In this document: positions 1 through 9,100 of the stretch, in pieces
How the letters are laid out: each line of letters opens with the position of its first letter
Position numbering within the stretch: the first letter of the stretch is position 1
Assembly (NCBI RefSeq): GCF_001652725.1
Contig: NZ_LWHJ01000011.1
Location: 248,001 to 312,000, forward strand
Direction: 5' to 3'
DNA from: Pedobacter psychrophilus
GTDB taxonomy: Bacteria; Bacteroidota; Bacteroidia; Sphingobacteriales; Sphingobacteriaceae
DNA: 64,000 nucleotides
Program-made: the position numbers and the translations under genes
The notes under the pieces: model-generated
What the model saw: only the letters and a program-made list of their open reading frames with translations
Database searches by the model: none
Told to the model about the DNA's origin: nothing

Positions 1-1098
1 TTTTTCTTAGGTGGTTTCGAGTGTGCGGATCAAATTAATCGTTCAGGAGAACGGGTTAACTTATTAGAAATTACACAGCATCATTTAAGGGTAGAAGAGG
101 ATTATCAGCTTTTATTAGATATTGGAATAACCTCAGTGCGAGAAGGAATTTGCTGGAGTTCAATAGAAACTAGCCCGGGATTATTTGATTTTAATGAGGT
201 ATTGAACCGAATTAAAATTGGCGAGAAATTGGGAATTCAACAAATTTGGGACATGATTCATTTTGGCTATCCAGATGACTTGTTTCCAACGCACCCTAAA
301 TTTTGCTCCCGTTTCACTAACTTGTGTATTGAATTTGTTAGGTTTTATAATCAACATTCCTTGCAACCACTTCTTATTATCCCTATCAATGAAATCAGCT
401 TTTTATCTTGGTTTTCTGGAGATGTAAGGGGTACCGTTCCGTTTTTAGAGAAGAGCGGTTGGGATATGAAGTATCATCTTTGCAAAGCAGCGATACTTGC
501 AATCAAAGCTATTAGAGAAGAGAGTCCGTTAGCTAAGATAATTTTAGTAGAACCTCTTGTTAAAGTTCATCAAAACGGCATATTATCAGCAGAAGAGTTG
601 CAAAAAATTAATGAATACCAATTTGAAGCAGTAGATATTATTAAAGGCAGACTATGCCCAGAATTGGGTGGAAATAACATGCTTTTTGATATATTAGGCA
701 TTAATTATTATTGGAATTGCCAATGGGTTGAAGGTGGCGAAACAGTATATTGGCCAGATATTTTGAAAGTTAGGGTTCCTCTGAGACAATTGCTAAAAGA
801 ATCTTATTTACGATATAATAAACCCATTTTCATTTCTGAAACAGGGCATTTTGGACAAGGTAGGGTTGAATGGCTAGAAGAAATTTCAGAAGAATGCTTA
901 GCTATAAAACAAGCCGGAATTCCTTTTTTTGGCATTTGCATTTATCCTGTTACAGATCGCCCGGATTGGGACAATCTTTTAGATTATAGTAATTGTGGTA
1001 TTTTTGATTTGGATGCTATCGGAAATAGAATTCCTCATATAGAATATATTGAATCGCTAAAAGTGCAACAGATTAAATTTAAAGATATAGAGATTTGA
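1..1098 (+). CDS. GH1-like (clan A) glycosidase, 5' end outside window
   Basis: The reading frame is already open at base 1, so the true start lies upstream; a GTG at 136 is internal. The visible 365 residues begin FFLGGFECADQ, typical of the start of a TIM-barrel family related to glycoside hydrolase family 1, so only a few residues are probably missing. Candidate catalytic glutamates are in INEIS (codon 391-393, acid/base position at the end of strand 4) and ISETG (codon 838-840, nucleophile position), about 149 residues apart as expected for clan A retaining enzymes. The usual GH1 NEP and TENG motifs are altered, so the substrate is uncertain. I see no signal peptide in the visible part. 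Confidence 0.75.
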   Translation, partial: FFLGGFECADQINRSGERVNLLEITQHHLRVEEDYQLLLDIGITSVREGICWSSIETSPGLFDFNEVLNRIKIGEKLGIQQIWDMIHFGYPDDLFPTHPKFCSRFTNLCIEFVRFYNQHSLQPLLIIPINEISFLSWFSGDVRGTVPFLEKSGWDMKYHLCKAAILAIKAIREESPLAKIILVEPLVKVHQNGILSAEELQKINEYQFEAVDIIKGRLCPELGGNNMLFDILGINYYWNCQWVEGGETVYWPDILKVRVPLRQLLKESYLRYNKPIFISETGHFGQGRVEWLEEISEECLAIKQAGIPFFGICIYPVTDRPDWDNLLDYSNCGIFDLDAIGNRIPHIEYIESLKVQQIKFKDIEI

Positions 1099-1528
1099 AT
1101 TCCTGCCCAATTACAATTTAAAATTTAATAAATTCCCATATATCCCACTATTCGTTATGTTCAGCAGAGCATGTCGTAATTCCTAAAAAATAGGAGTTGT
1201 AATCCTAATCAAAAATTAACCAATTGTTTAAAACGAGCTAAAGCAAGTTTCTTATCAGACACAAATTATTTAATTAACTTTATGATGCTTATTCCGCCAC
1301 AAGCTGTCTAAAACAGTTTTGTTAAAGGGATTATTTTGCACATATATGCAAACTTGAAATAATTAAAACCGGGTTGCCCGCCATATCTAAAAATCGCATA
1401 AATAGCAGATTTAAGTAAATAGAGAAATATTAACAAAACTATACAGACACATACTTCCAACTTTAAAACATTAAATTTATCTAAATATAAATACTCAAAC
1501 TAACCTATAAATTGCACCTTTTTATCCT
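1099..1528. other. Intergenic region with partial dispersed repeat
   Basis: No convincing coding frame. It is AT-rich and holds a partial copy (1262-1350) of the repeat family also found at 3972-4237 and 8825-9100. It could contain the promoter for the outer-membrane protein gene that follows, but I see no perfect TTTG/TAnnTTTG pair. Confidence 0.6.
1262..1350 (+). repeat. Dispersed repeat family, partial copy A
   Basis: The 23 bases at 1265-1287 are identical to 4154-4176 and 9013-9035. About 50 bases further on, GCACATATAT at 1338 matches the right end of the other two copies, at comparable spacing (69-73 bases between the two landmarks in all three). The left part seen in copies B and C, with its GC-rich palindrome, is missing here. 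Confidence 0.7.
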
Positions 1529-2401
1529 ATGAAAAATTACATATGCTGTTTAATAAATCTGTTTTTATTTGTCGATTTTGTTAAAGCACAGGATAGATTT
1601 GAGTTTTCCATCTCAACGGCTTATCAGCAAAGTGATTTTAAATGGTCTATAGCTGGCAGTGCTAATGGTACAAATCCTAATGTATATTCGGAACTTATTT
1701 GGAAAAATCTTAGAGGTCCTGCGTTTCAAACCTCATTAAAAACAAAATTATGGAAAGGATTATTTATACAAGGGTCTGTAAATTATTCTGCTATAATAGG
1801 GGGTAGCGCCAACGATACTGATTATGCTGATGATAATCGTGTTAATCCAGTATTTGAAGCTAATTTACAAAGCGACAAAGGATATACTGCTGATTATTTA
1901 ATTACTGTAGGCTATAAATACAAAAATAAAAAACTTTCAATTTCCCCATATTTAGGTTACGGAAAATCTACTCAATCAATGTTTTTGCTCGATGAAAATA
2001 TAGAAGAATTAAATACCTCCTACAAGGCCAATTGGTCTGGTCCTTTTGTAGGTTTTATATTTGATGCACAATTAAAAACAAACCTGCATTTAGAAACAGA
2101 TTTTGCTTATCACCAATTAGGTTACCACGCAAAAGCCGATTGGAATCTAATCGATAATTTTGCGCATCCTGTCAGTTTTAAGCATACTGCAAATGGATTT
2201 GCATTGAATGGTAAGATAACAGTGGTCTATACTTTTTATAAAAGTTCAGCCTTTTTTATAGATGTCCAAAAAAGTTTTTGGAATACAGGAGCAGGGATTG
2301 ACGAACTATTTTATGATAATGGAGATATTGCGTTTACTAAATTAAACCAGGTAGAACGTAACAGTAATAATTTAGGTTTAGGGTTAAAATTGTATTTTTA
2401 A
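1529..2401 (+). CDS. Outer-membrane beta-barrel protein (possibly omptin-like fold)
   Basis: 290 residues with an N-terminal signal peptide (hydrophobic core, then VKAQ/D around residue 21). The rest is alternating polar/aromatic beta strands and ends in aromatic-rich GLGLKLYF, a typical outer-membrane barrel end. Segments such as SELIWKN, DTDYADD and SPYLGYG recall the omptin / Protochlamydia outer-membrane protein superfamily, but I cannot confirm the omptin catalytic residues, so protease activity should not be assumed. It stands alone, about 430 bases after the GH1-like gene and 270 before the GH16 gene, and preceded by a partial dispersed repeat. Confidence 0.6.
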   Translation: MKNYICCLINLFLFVDFVKAQDRFEFSISTAYQQSDFKWSIAGSANGTNPNVYSELIWKNLRGPAFQTSLKTKLWKGLFIQGSVNYSAIIGGSANDTDYADDNRVNPVFEANLQSDKGYTADYLITVGYKYKNKKLSISPYLGYGKSTQSMFLLDENIEELNTSYKANWSGPFVGFIFDAQLKTNLHLETDFAYHQLGYHAKADWNLIDNFAHPVSFKHTANGFALNGKITVVYTFYKSSAFFIDVQKSFWNTGAGIDELFYDNGDIAFTKLNQVERNSNNLGLGLKLYF

Positions 2402-2668
2402 AATAACGAGATCAATTTTGATAGTGGATTAATATCATGTTAAGCACACCCATAAATATTAGACAAAATCGTTTTTAAATAATTAGCTAATAGAACCCTC
2501 GGATTTTAAAAAAAAAATCATAAAATCCACATTTAATCAATTTTAATGAAAAGGCTAATAACCTTTAAATAATACATTTGAGTCTTACATTTGGTACAAA
2601 TGTCACTTACAATATCACCACATACATCTATCTTTGATAGATTATATACCAATTATAATATTACTTTA

Positions 2669-3769
2669 ATGAAGACCAAAAATATTTTAATTCTATTGCT
2701 TGCAATAGTAACTTTTAGCAGCTGCAGTAAAACAAAAACTCCAGATACGGTACCAAATACTAAACCTACCGACTTAGTAATCAACGCAGAAATAAGTTCA
2801 GATGGTTCTGGCAATGTAAATTTTACTGCTACAGCAAAAAATGCAGTACGATATAGTTACACATTCGGTATTTCTTACGGGGAGACTGCAATTAATTCTC
2901 CAGACGGACAAGCAACTATTAGATATTCATCTACAGGTAATTATACAGTTCATGTGATTGCATATTCTGCTAATGATAATTTCATTTTTGGCGATAAGGC
3001 TATAGCCGTAGATATACCTTTTACTATTCCTACTTTAGGTTATACCACACCGCTTACCTATCCAGGCAAAACACTTATTTGGGCGGATGAATTTTCAGGA
3101 ACTTCTTTAAATACCGCTTTTTGGACACAAGAAACTGGTAATGCTTGGGCAAATAACGAACAGCAAAACTACCAAGCCAGCAATACGGAAGTAAAAGATG
3201 GTTACCTTGTGATTACTGCAAAAAAAGAAGCAGTAAATGGAAGGCAATATTCATCATCAAGAATAAAAACTCAGGATAAAAAGTTTTTTAAATATGGACG
3301 AGTAGATGTCAGGGCATTGGTACCAAAAGGTCAGGGGATTTGGCCAGCGTTATGGATGTTGGGCAACAATAAAAGTGCAGTAAGTTGGCCAACTTGTGGC
3401 GAAATAGATCTAATGGAATTAATTGGCGGGTCAGTAAGTCCTAAAAGCGATTCTAAAACTTATGCTACTATCCATTGGAATGATGTAACCCACCAGCAGT
3501 CTCAAGGCTCTTATACTCTCCCTACAGGTAAATTTGCAGATCAATTTCATGTATTTAGCATGGAATGGAATGCAACCACAATTATTTTATACTTAGATGA
3601 TATCGAATATAAAAGATTTAATACCAGCCCAACCGGTATGGATGCTTTTAGAAAAGATTTCTTCTTCACATTTAATGTAGCGGTTGGTGGAGACTGGCCA
3701 GGAAACCCAGATACTACTACAGTATTTCCGCAGCGAATGGTGGTAGATTATGTAAGGGTTTTTCAATAA
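2669..3769 (+). CDS. Glycoside hydrolase family 16 lipoprotein (laminarinase/beta-glucanase type) with PKD-like domain
   Basis: The start at 2669 gives a classical lipoprotein signal peptide with lipobox FSSC; an upstream ATG at 2591 would add 26 residues before it and is less likely. Residues about 35-115 form a PKD/Ig-like domain, and about 130-366 form a GH16 jelly roll. The family signature EIDLME is present (catalytic residues near E245, D247, E250 from this start), flanked by conserved WPALWMLG and FHVFSMEW segments. GH16 enzymes cleave beta-1,3 or mixed-linkage glucans; the substrate here is inferred as laminarin-like. The protein is probably anchored in the outer membrane. A terminator-like hairpin follows at 3799-3830. 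Confidence 0.92.
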   Translation: MKTKNILILLLAIVTFSSCSKTKTPDTVPNTKPTDLVINAEISSDGSGNVNFTATAKNAVRYSYTFGISYGETAINSPDGQATIRYSSTGNYTVHVIAYSANDNFIFGDKAIAVDIPFTIPTLGYTTPLTYPGKTLIWADEFSGTSLNTAFWTQETGNAWANNEQQNYQASNTEVKDGYLVITAKKEAVNGRQYSSSRIKTQDKKFFKYGRVDVRALVPKGQGIWPALWMLGNNKSAVSWPTCGEIDLMELIGGSVSPKSDSKTYATIHWNDVTHQQSQGSYTLPTGKFADQFHVFSMEWNATTIILYLDDIEYKRFNTSPTGMDAFRKDFFFTFNVAVGGDWPGNPDTTTVFPQRMVVDYVRVFQ

Positions 3770-3798
3770 CAAAATTCAAAATATCCTATTAAAATATT

Positions 3799-3830
3799 AA
3801 AGAGGCGGGCCTAATAAGTCCGTCTTTTTT
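3799..3830 (+). terminator. Rho-independent terminator after GH16 gene
   Basis: AAAGA and CGGGC pair with GTCCG and TCTTT across a two-base GG bulge and a seven-base loop, followed by a run of T. It lies 30 bases after the GH16 stop codon. Confidence 0.65.
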
Positions 3831-3971
3831 AATTTTAACGCTGTTAAATAAATACTTAGGTTTAATAGGTATTTTAATTGATCACTTCTGCTATACAGCC
3901 TATATTTTAATTTTAACGATTAAGCCGTTTAATCCAAAGCTGAAATAAAAGAAAACTAAAATTCTTATTTA

Positions 3972-4237
3972 TACCATTTGCAAGGTATCCACCACCGGCG
4001 GGGGTAGGGGGGTGGTTAATGATAGTGATGTAAGCAAAGCGTAATATGCCCTGCAGGTTATGTCACATATCTTTACAAACAGTTTCAATAATCCACTAAA
4101 AAAGTTTAACCATTTACTCACGATAATACTTAAATAGTTGCTTTTTCACAAAGATTATTTAATTAACTTTATGATGATCTTACCCACATTTAAGCAAGAA
4201 TAGATAAATAAGAGGCTTCATTGCACATAAATAAGTT
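3972..4237 (+). repeat. Dispersed repeat family, full copy B
   Basis: About 265 bases align by eye along their whole length with 8825-9100. The left part has a GC-rich near-palindrome (around 3991-4013) like the perfect one in copy C. The middle shares TAGTGATGT, AAGCGTA and GCAGGTTA. The right part carries the 23-base identical core (4154-4176) and the end CACATAAATAAGTT. It lies immediately 5' of the DUF5694-like gene. Confidence 0.8.
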
Positions 4238-4272
4238 GTATGCAGTTAGCCAAAACAATCAAAATATATAGA

Positions 4273-5130
4273 ATGAAATTACAACTTATTTTACCTATCC
4301 TTTTAATAGGAGTATGGTCTAAGGCTCATGCACAAGCTCAAAAGACTGATATATTTATATTAGGTTCAGATCATCTGGCACAAATCTACAAAAGTGATAA
4401 TCCTAATACTGATGTTTTGCTTGCAAAAAGGCAAAAGGAAATTGCAGATTTTTCCGCATTAGTATTACCCTATAAACCAGATATGATTATGGTTGAATTG
4501 TTACCTGAAGATCAAACAAAAATTGACAGTTTATATGGGCTCTTTTTACAGGATAAATTAAAAATAGAAGATTTACCTGATGGGCGTAGTGAAGTGTATC
4601 AATTAGCATTTCGTATGGGCAAGAAACTTAATTTGCCGAAAATATTATGTGTAAATGCGCCAGGTGCTACTTCTCAAAGTATTTTAGAAAATGGAGAAAA
4701 CATTGAGATTTATAAAAAAGAAAATTTGGAACTTAGAACTTTTGCCAGTGAAAAATATAAGGCGCTACAAGAAGGAAGCTTATCATTTAAAGATTTCTTA
4801 ACTTTTTTAAATCAACCTGAAATAATTAATAAGATTTATCATTTACGATATATTACACCCTCTAGAGTAATAAATGGTACGTTTAAAAATCCTGATGCTA
4901 TGGTTGATACGGCATTTGTAAATCCTAAATATATAGGTGCAGAACTTACATCTGTTTTTAAAAATAGAGATTACAAAATTTATTCAAATATCGTGACTAC
5001 CGTAAATCAGCAAAATTCTAAAAAGACTTTATTAATTATTGGTGTAGCGCATATTGGTTCTCTGAAGAATATAATTCGGGATGACGAAGAATTCAATCTT
5101 ATTGATGGGCATCGTTATCTGGATAAATAA
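4273..5130 (+). CDS. Exported DUF5694-like protein (TraB/GumN-related fold)
   Basis: I chose the ATG at 4273, which gives signal peptide MKLQLILPILLIG...AHAQAQ; the ATG at 4240 adds 11 residues and overlaps the end of repeat B. The mature protein opens with IFILGSDHLAQIY and has PDMIMVELLPED in the middle and LLIIGVAHIGSL near the C-terminus. This paired GxxH...E...GxxH arrangement is seen in DUF5694 and the related TraB/PrgY/erythromycin-esterase-like folds. The conserved His and Glu suggest a hydrolase, but no substrate is known to me. The gene is isolated between two repeats and reads like a single-gene insert. Confidence 0.65.
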   Translation: MKLQLILPILLIGVWSKAHAQAQKTDIFILGSDHLAQIYKSDNPNTDVLLAKRQKEIADFSALVLPYKPDMIMVELLPEDQTKIDSLYGLFLQDKLKIEDLPDGRSEVYQLAFRMGKKLNLPKILCVNAPGATSQSILENGENIEIYKKENLELRTFASEKYKALQEGSLSFKDFLTFLNQPEIINKIYHLRYITPSRVINGTFKNPDAMVDTAFVNPKYIGAELTSVFKNRDYKIYSNIVTTVNQQNSKKTLLIIGVAHIGSLKNIIRDDEEFNLIDGHRYLDK

Positions 5131-5290
5131 CTACATGCTTCATCGGTGGGGCAATAGATCGGGTTTTGTACTAAATCGAAGATTAGTACATTTAAAAATT
5201 TGCCGATAATTGATATTTTAATTCCTATATTTTCTCCTTGGTAATGTTTAGCTTAATATTTGGTGATGTGGTGTATTTAATTTATTATCA
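5131..5290. repeat. Intergenic palindromic sequence R1
   Basis: It contains a hairpin, GTACTAA (5168-5174) pairing with TTAGTAC (5183-5189). The following stretch to about 5215 closely matches the palindromic region after the AraC gene (about 12924-12975). TTGGTGATGTGG near 5261 is the reverse complement of CCACATCACCAA near 12985. I see no gene. Confidence 0.5.
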
Positions 5291-5360
5291 TAATACTATG
5301 ATCTAGGATTAGCTAATTTTCTCATTGACTACCTAACCAAATCCTCCTCACCAATTCAAC

Positions 5361-6029
5361 TCATTTCCTTAAAACAACTGTTATATTTGTAGGTTGACCT
5401 TTATTGACCACAAGATTTTGGATAGCCTGTAAATGATTTGAAGTATCTATTTTAAAAGTGACATAAGTAAACCATTCTCCTAAACTCATTCCTGTTTTTA
5501 AGGCTTCTCCGTTAGCATCACTTTTAAGCTGATACACACTCCCTTTACTAGTTTTCGCTTCAGCCAATACCTTGCTTCTGAATAGGTAAATTTCTGCATC
5601 ATTCACCGGAAAACCAAGACTATCTGCCACCTTAAAAATTGCTCCTGTTGCATCTTTTGTAGCTATAGTAGCCTTAAGCATTTGTGGATTTTCAGATGGT
5701 TTTAAAGTTTGATAAATCGAATAAAAATTCCCTTTAATGGTATCTCTAAAAAAAATCAGGTAATCTTTATCATTCCTTAATCCTTTAAAATGATATTGCC
5801 CTACACTATCCGTACTTACACGATAGATATAATTTACGCTATCACTTGGTGAACTGGAGATATAAACTATGCGATTCTTAATGGGACTGGCCTGTGCTTC
5901 TAATGTTAAATATTGATTCTCAGCAGTGAGTATGCCATACAAATAGGCTTGCTCTCCAATGGTATTTACATTTTTACCACAGCCTAACAAAGCAAATGAG
6001 AGGATAATATATAGGATTGATTTTTTCAT
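5361..6029 (-). CDS. Lipoprotein of unknown function, Ig/carboxypeptidase-regulatory-like
   Basis: 222 residues with lipoprotein signal peptide MKKSILYIILSFALLGC (lipobox LLGC). Two beta-rich repeats follow, with phrases such as GQYHFKGLRNDKDYLIFF and the pattern NDAEIYLF...KSDANGEALKTG, which resemble carboxypeptidase-regulatory-like or SpaA-like prealbumin folds. It lies 24 bases downstream of the 706-residue secreted protein on the same strand, so the two are probably cotranscribed and may form a surface complex. I do not recognise a specific function. Confidence 0.6.
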   Translation of the reverse strand: MKKSILYIILSFALLGCGKNVNTIGEQAYLYGILTAENQYLTLEAQASPIKNRIVYISSSPSDSVNYIYRVSTDSVGQYHFKGLRNDKDYLIFFRDTIKGNFYSIYQTLKPSENPQMLKATIATKDATGAIFKVADSLGFPVNDAEIYLFRSKVLAEAKTSKGSVYQLKSDANGEALKTGMSLGEWFTYVTFKIDTSNHLQAIQNLVVNKGQPTNITVVLRK

Positions 6030-6053
6030 GACTTAAATTTAAATTATCGACTA

Positions 6054-8174
6054 TTATTTACCAAACAAACCTAAAGCTTTCAATAGGTTACCAGGCTCAA
6101 CACTAATAGATACATATCCTCTAGGCTGATAAATTTTCTTTTCTTCAATCACTTCATTGTTAACCACATCGTATCTGTTTTTTCCGGATAGATGTATTCC
6201 TGTAGAAAATAACAGCCCTGGCCCTATATTATATCCAACACCGCTGTAAAAATTGGTCAATGGCTCTGGTATGCCTACACCCAACTGCCAAAACAATCTT
6301 CCGCACCCATCTCTTTTGGGCAATATATTGTCATCTGGTTTTAACATCCCTTTTCCAACGAAATACAAATTAAATAATGCAATTCCCCGGTAAGATTGTG
6401 AGCTACTTTTGAAACTAATATTATCTTGGCTATCTTGATTCAGTTCGTTCTGTGATTGTGCATTAAATGTATAAGCTAATCCTCCACTTAAATTAAATCT
6501 CACGTATTTACCTACCTTAAATTTTACGGCATCAATCAACGTTGTATCTTTTTTGAGGATGGATTGTATCGTATATTTATACGTATTTAACGTATCCAGT
6601 GCTTCCGATTTTAATAGCTTGGTTTCAAAAATTGGGATTTTACTTTGGTTTGGCGTCCAAGGTGCAGGTGGTAAAGTACTTGTTTCCAGCAATTTTAGGT
6701 ATAAATTTCCTTTTTTCAAGGTTTCTACATCTCCATCAAATTTAAGTTCATTTACATCAAAAAGTGGTTTTTCTCCAAATGCTTTTTTTGGATCTTGGAT
6801 ATATCTTGGAGTTGTAATTTGGTTGACAAACTTATTGAACTGCAAAATATTAGGATTTAAAACTGCAAACAAACTAGCCGCTTCGCTAAAAAACCGATTA
6901 ATTTCCTGTTCTGTTTTCCCAGTTGCGTTTAACGCCACCTTATTGGGTGCGTTTAATTTAATGGTTTGCCCTTCAACTTTGTTATGTACGGCCCAAGTAA
7001 TTGTTTCTGCTGCATTCAAAAATTTCAAATCTTCATCATCCCCTTCTATTAATTCATTGTCAGCCATAATACTTCTATAATATCGCTCATTAATTGAAGT
7101 TTCATTATAGGGTATCTTTAAAAGATTAAGATAGGTAAACCCAATTTTCAGCTTGGTAAAATCTTGGTCTGATACCTTCTTCAAAGAATCTCTTATGGTA
7201 TTAAAAGTACTTCGACTTTTCAACAGATTTTTCTCAGCTAAAATCTGTTTAAATAGAGTGTAATTCCCACTACTATCAAAACTCACTTTTCGTTTGATCA
7301 ATGCATCTAAATAAGCTTGGTAGGCATGATCTTCAGATAAAGTCCAACCTGGGTTGTTCAGTAATAATATTTCGCTGGTATGATCAAATGGGTTGACTCT
7401 GGGTTCTGCTTTATTCAACCACAAAAGCTGTGCTAACCAGGGTTCTTTAAACATTAAAAAAAGCTCCGACTTGCTAATAATAGTAGCCAATTTATGGGCT
7501 TCCCTATAGCCTGAAGGATCCTTCAGTTTTTCCTCTAAACTTTTTAAAAGGTCACTAAATGTATTCAGTGCTGCAAATAAATCTCTATCGCCTAAACTTT
7601 TATAAATGGGATTCTTTGTATCTGCATAAACAAGGTTATAATGTGCCGCATAAAAAAGATTGGCTAAAGAAGGCTTGTAGATTTTAAAGGTTGCAAAAGT
7701 TTTGTTTAAATTTAAACTGGTAGCGCTATCAGTTTTTTTATCCCATACTTCTTTTAACGCATCAGTAATAAGGGGTAAGCCCCTAATATTTATATTATCA
7801 GCGTCTGATAAAGGTTTAGTGTTAATCAGCCTTTGTAAGTCTCCTCTTGCTTCACAATAATGGTCTCTAATTTCAGCTACTTTTTCAAATAGTAAACTAT
7901 ATTGTTCTTTCCCCCCTTCTAAAGATTTGATACTAGCCTCCAATCTTTCTATAATGTCTTTTATCAAATCAACTTTAGCTTCCTCTAAAGTAGCATCAAT
8001 AGCTGTCGTAGTTGTGTTAAAACTATTTTTTAATTTATCATACTCAGTTTGACCTTTTATGATAGGAGACACTTCAATTACCCTACCATTTTTGTCAAAT
8101 TTTATGGGTTTGATTTGTCCATAAGCAAATAACAAATTAAATAAGAGCGTCAGAAAAATAGTTAACTTCTTCAT
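6054..8174 (-). CDS. Large secreted protein of unknown function
   Basis: 706 residues with a clear signal peptide (MKKLTIFLTLLFNLLFAYG/Q). The first ~560 residues look mostly alpha-helical and soluble. The last ~150 residues are rich in alternating aromatic strands (GKYVRFNLSGGLAYTF, GIALFNLYFVGKG, RGYVSISVEPG), suggesting a small outer-membrane barrel or beta-sandwich C-terminus. I do not recognise a family. It is the first gene of a two-gene unit with the downstream lipoprotein. No T9SS sorting domain is visible at the C-terminus. Confidence 0.65.
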   Translation of the reverse strand: MKKLTIFLTLLFNLLFAYGQIKPIKFDKNGRVIEVSPIIKGQTEYDKLKNSFNTTTTAIDATLEEAKVDLIKDIIERLEASIKSLEGGKEQYSLLFEKVAEIRDHYCEARGDLQRLINTKPLSDADNINIRGLPLITDALKEVWDKKTDSATSLNLNKTFATFKIYKPSLANLFYAAHYNLVYADTKNPIYKSLGDRDLFAALNTFSDLLKSLEEKLKDPSGYREAHKLATIISKSELFLMFKEPWLAQLLWLNKAEPRVNPFDHTSEILLLNNPGWTLSEDHAYQAYLDALIKRKVSFDSSGNYTLFKQILAEKNLLKSRSTFNTIRDSLKKVSDQDFTKLKIGFTYLNLLKIPYNETSINERYYRSIMADNELIEGDDEDLKFLNAAETITWAVHNKVEGQTIKLNAPNKVALNATGKTEQEINRFFSEAASLFAVLNPNILQFNKFVNQITTPRYIQDPKKAFGEKPLFDVNELKFDGDVETLKKGNLYLKLLETSTLPPAPWTPNQSKIPIFETKLLKSEALDTLNTYKYTIQSILKKDTTLIDAVKFKVGKYVRFNLSGGLAYTFNAQSQNELNQDSQDNISFKSSSQSYRGIALFNLYFVGKGMLKPDDNILPKRDGCGRLFWQLGVGIPEPLTNFYSGVGYNIGPGLLFSTGIHLSGKNRYDVVNNEVIEEKKIYQPRGYVSISVEPGNLLKALGLFGK

Positions 8175-8384
8175 GCTGTTTTTTTTCTTCTAATTTAAAA
8201 GTTAAACCATACAGTAGCAATCCCCAAAATCAGGTATTTTTCATTTAAAGAAATAGTAAGTCGGTTTGAATTTATTAAAATTACACAACATACTTTACAG
8301 GCATACTTACTTTACTTAAAAGATAATTTTAATCATGAACTCCCATGGTGAATTGCCTCCGTTTTAAAAAAGATTGCTCTAATA

Positions 8385-8412
8385 AAAAGCCCTAAATTTC
8401 GTCAGGGCTTTT
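8385..8412. terminator. Terminator-like hairpin with no obvious upstream gene
   Basis: AAAAGCCCT (8385-8393) pairs perfectly with AGGGCTTTT (8404-8412) across a ten-base loop. It has a U-run in either direction, but no plus-strand gene ends before it and no minus-strand gene comes from the right. Confidence 0.55.
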
Positions 8413-8486
8413 CAATAATATTTACTTAAAATCTACTAACTGAATTCTCAAATAATAGCTAAAAATCATGTAGTATAAATTTTTGG

Positions 8487-8528
8487 CTTTAAGCTTTCTG
8501 CATTCGCATTCTGCTTTAAGCCTTCTGC
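8487..8528 (+). repeat. Degenerate short direct repeat
   Basis: CTTTAAGCTTTCTGC (8487-8501) recurs with one change at 8514-8528, a 27-base period, inside a C/T-rich stretch. It resembles low-complexity intergenic filler; no function is apparent. Confidence 0.5.
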
Positions 8529-8824
8529 CTTAAGCTGTTCGAGATGTTAGAAAAGCACATCATATAAAAAAAATAATTAAGGATTTTTAATCCGTTTCCA
8601 AAAATCTATTTAAAACTCGCCAAAGCTAAATAATAACAAAAAAAACCCCGTAAGCTTTAAATTGAGTAATCAACTTACATATCCCATAAAATTTAGGGAT
8701 ATTTAAAAAAAATAGTTAGCCTTATAATAATGCCATACTAAATGGACCGCAGATTTATTTACAAAAGAAAAAACCAAAATAAAAAAACTCAAAGCTTGAA
8801 TAACTCAAAACTCAAACTTTTATT

Positions 8825-9100
8825 GAACCGTTTGCAAGGTGTCCCCCCGCCGGCGGGGGTAAGGGGGTGATTAATAAACCTAGGCAGATAGTGATGTTAT
8901 CTAAGCGTACCATGTCTCGCAGGTTAAGTCGCACTTCTAACAGTCACTATAATTTTTTAAAAAGATTATCCAACCGCTCACATTAAGACTTAAAAATTGC
9001 CTTCTCACATAGATTATTTAATTAACTTTATGATGTTCATAAACCCATAATTAAACAAAAATAGTGATATACAGAGGGGTTTATAACACATATATAAGTT
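8825..9100 (+). repeat. Dispersed repeat family, full copy C
   Basis: This is the second full copy of the repeat at 3972-4237. It contains the perfect 16-base palindrome CCCCCGCCGGCGGGGG (8844-8859), striking in such AT-rich DNA, and the 23-base core (9013-9035). It ends CACATATATAAGTT just before ATCGGCAAC, and lies 55 bases upstream of the Crp-like regulator. Confidence 0.8.

Larger units (their letters stand above)
3770..4272. other. Intergenic region: terminator plus dispersed repeat B
   Basis: After the terminator there is AT-rich DNA with no supported gene, then repeat copy B (3972-4237), which runs almost to the start of the DUF5694-like gene. Confidence 0.6.

Noticed and set aside
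4138-4171. Standard promoter in the 23-base repeat core (TTG ... TAACTTTA)
   Set aside because: Spacing is 23 bases and the last base of the -7 element differs from TAnnTTTG, so it does not meet the consensus well enough to list as a promoter.
6553-7080. 175-residue plus-strand open frame
   Set aside because: It lies wholly inside the minus-strand 706-residue gene, has no signal of its own and reads as a shadow frame of AT-rich coding DNA.
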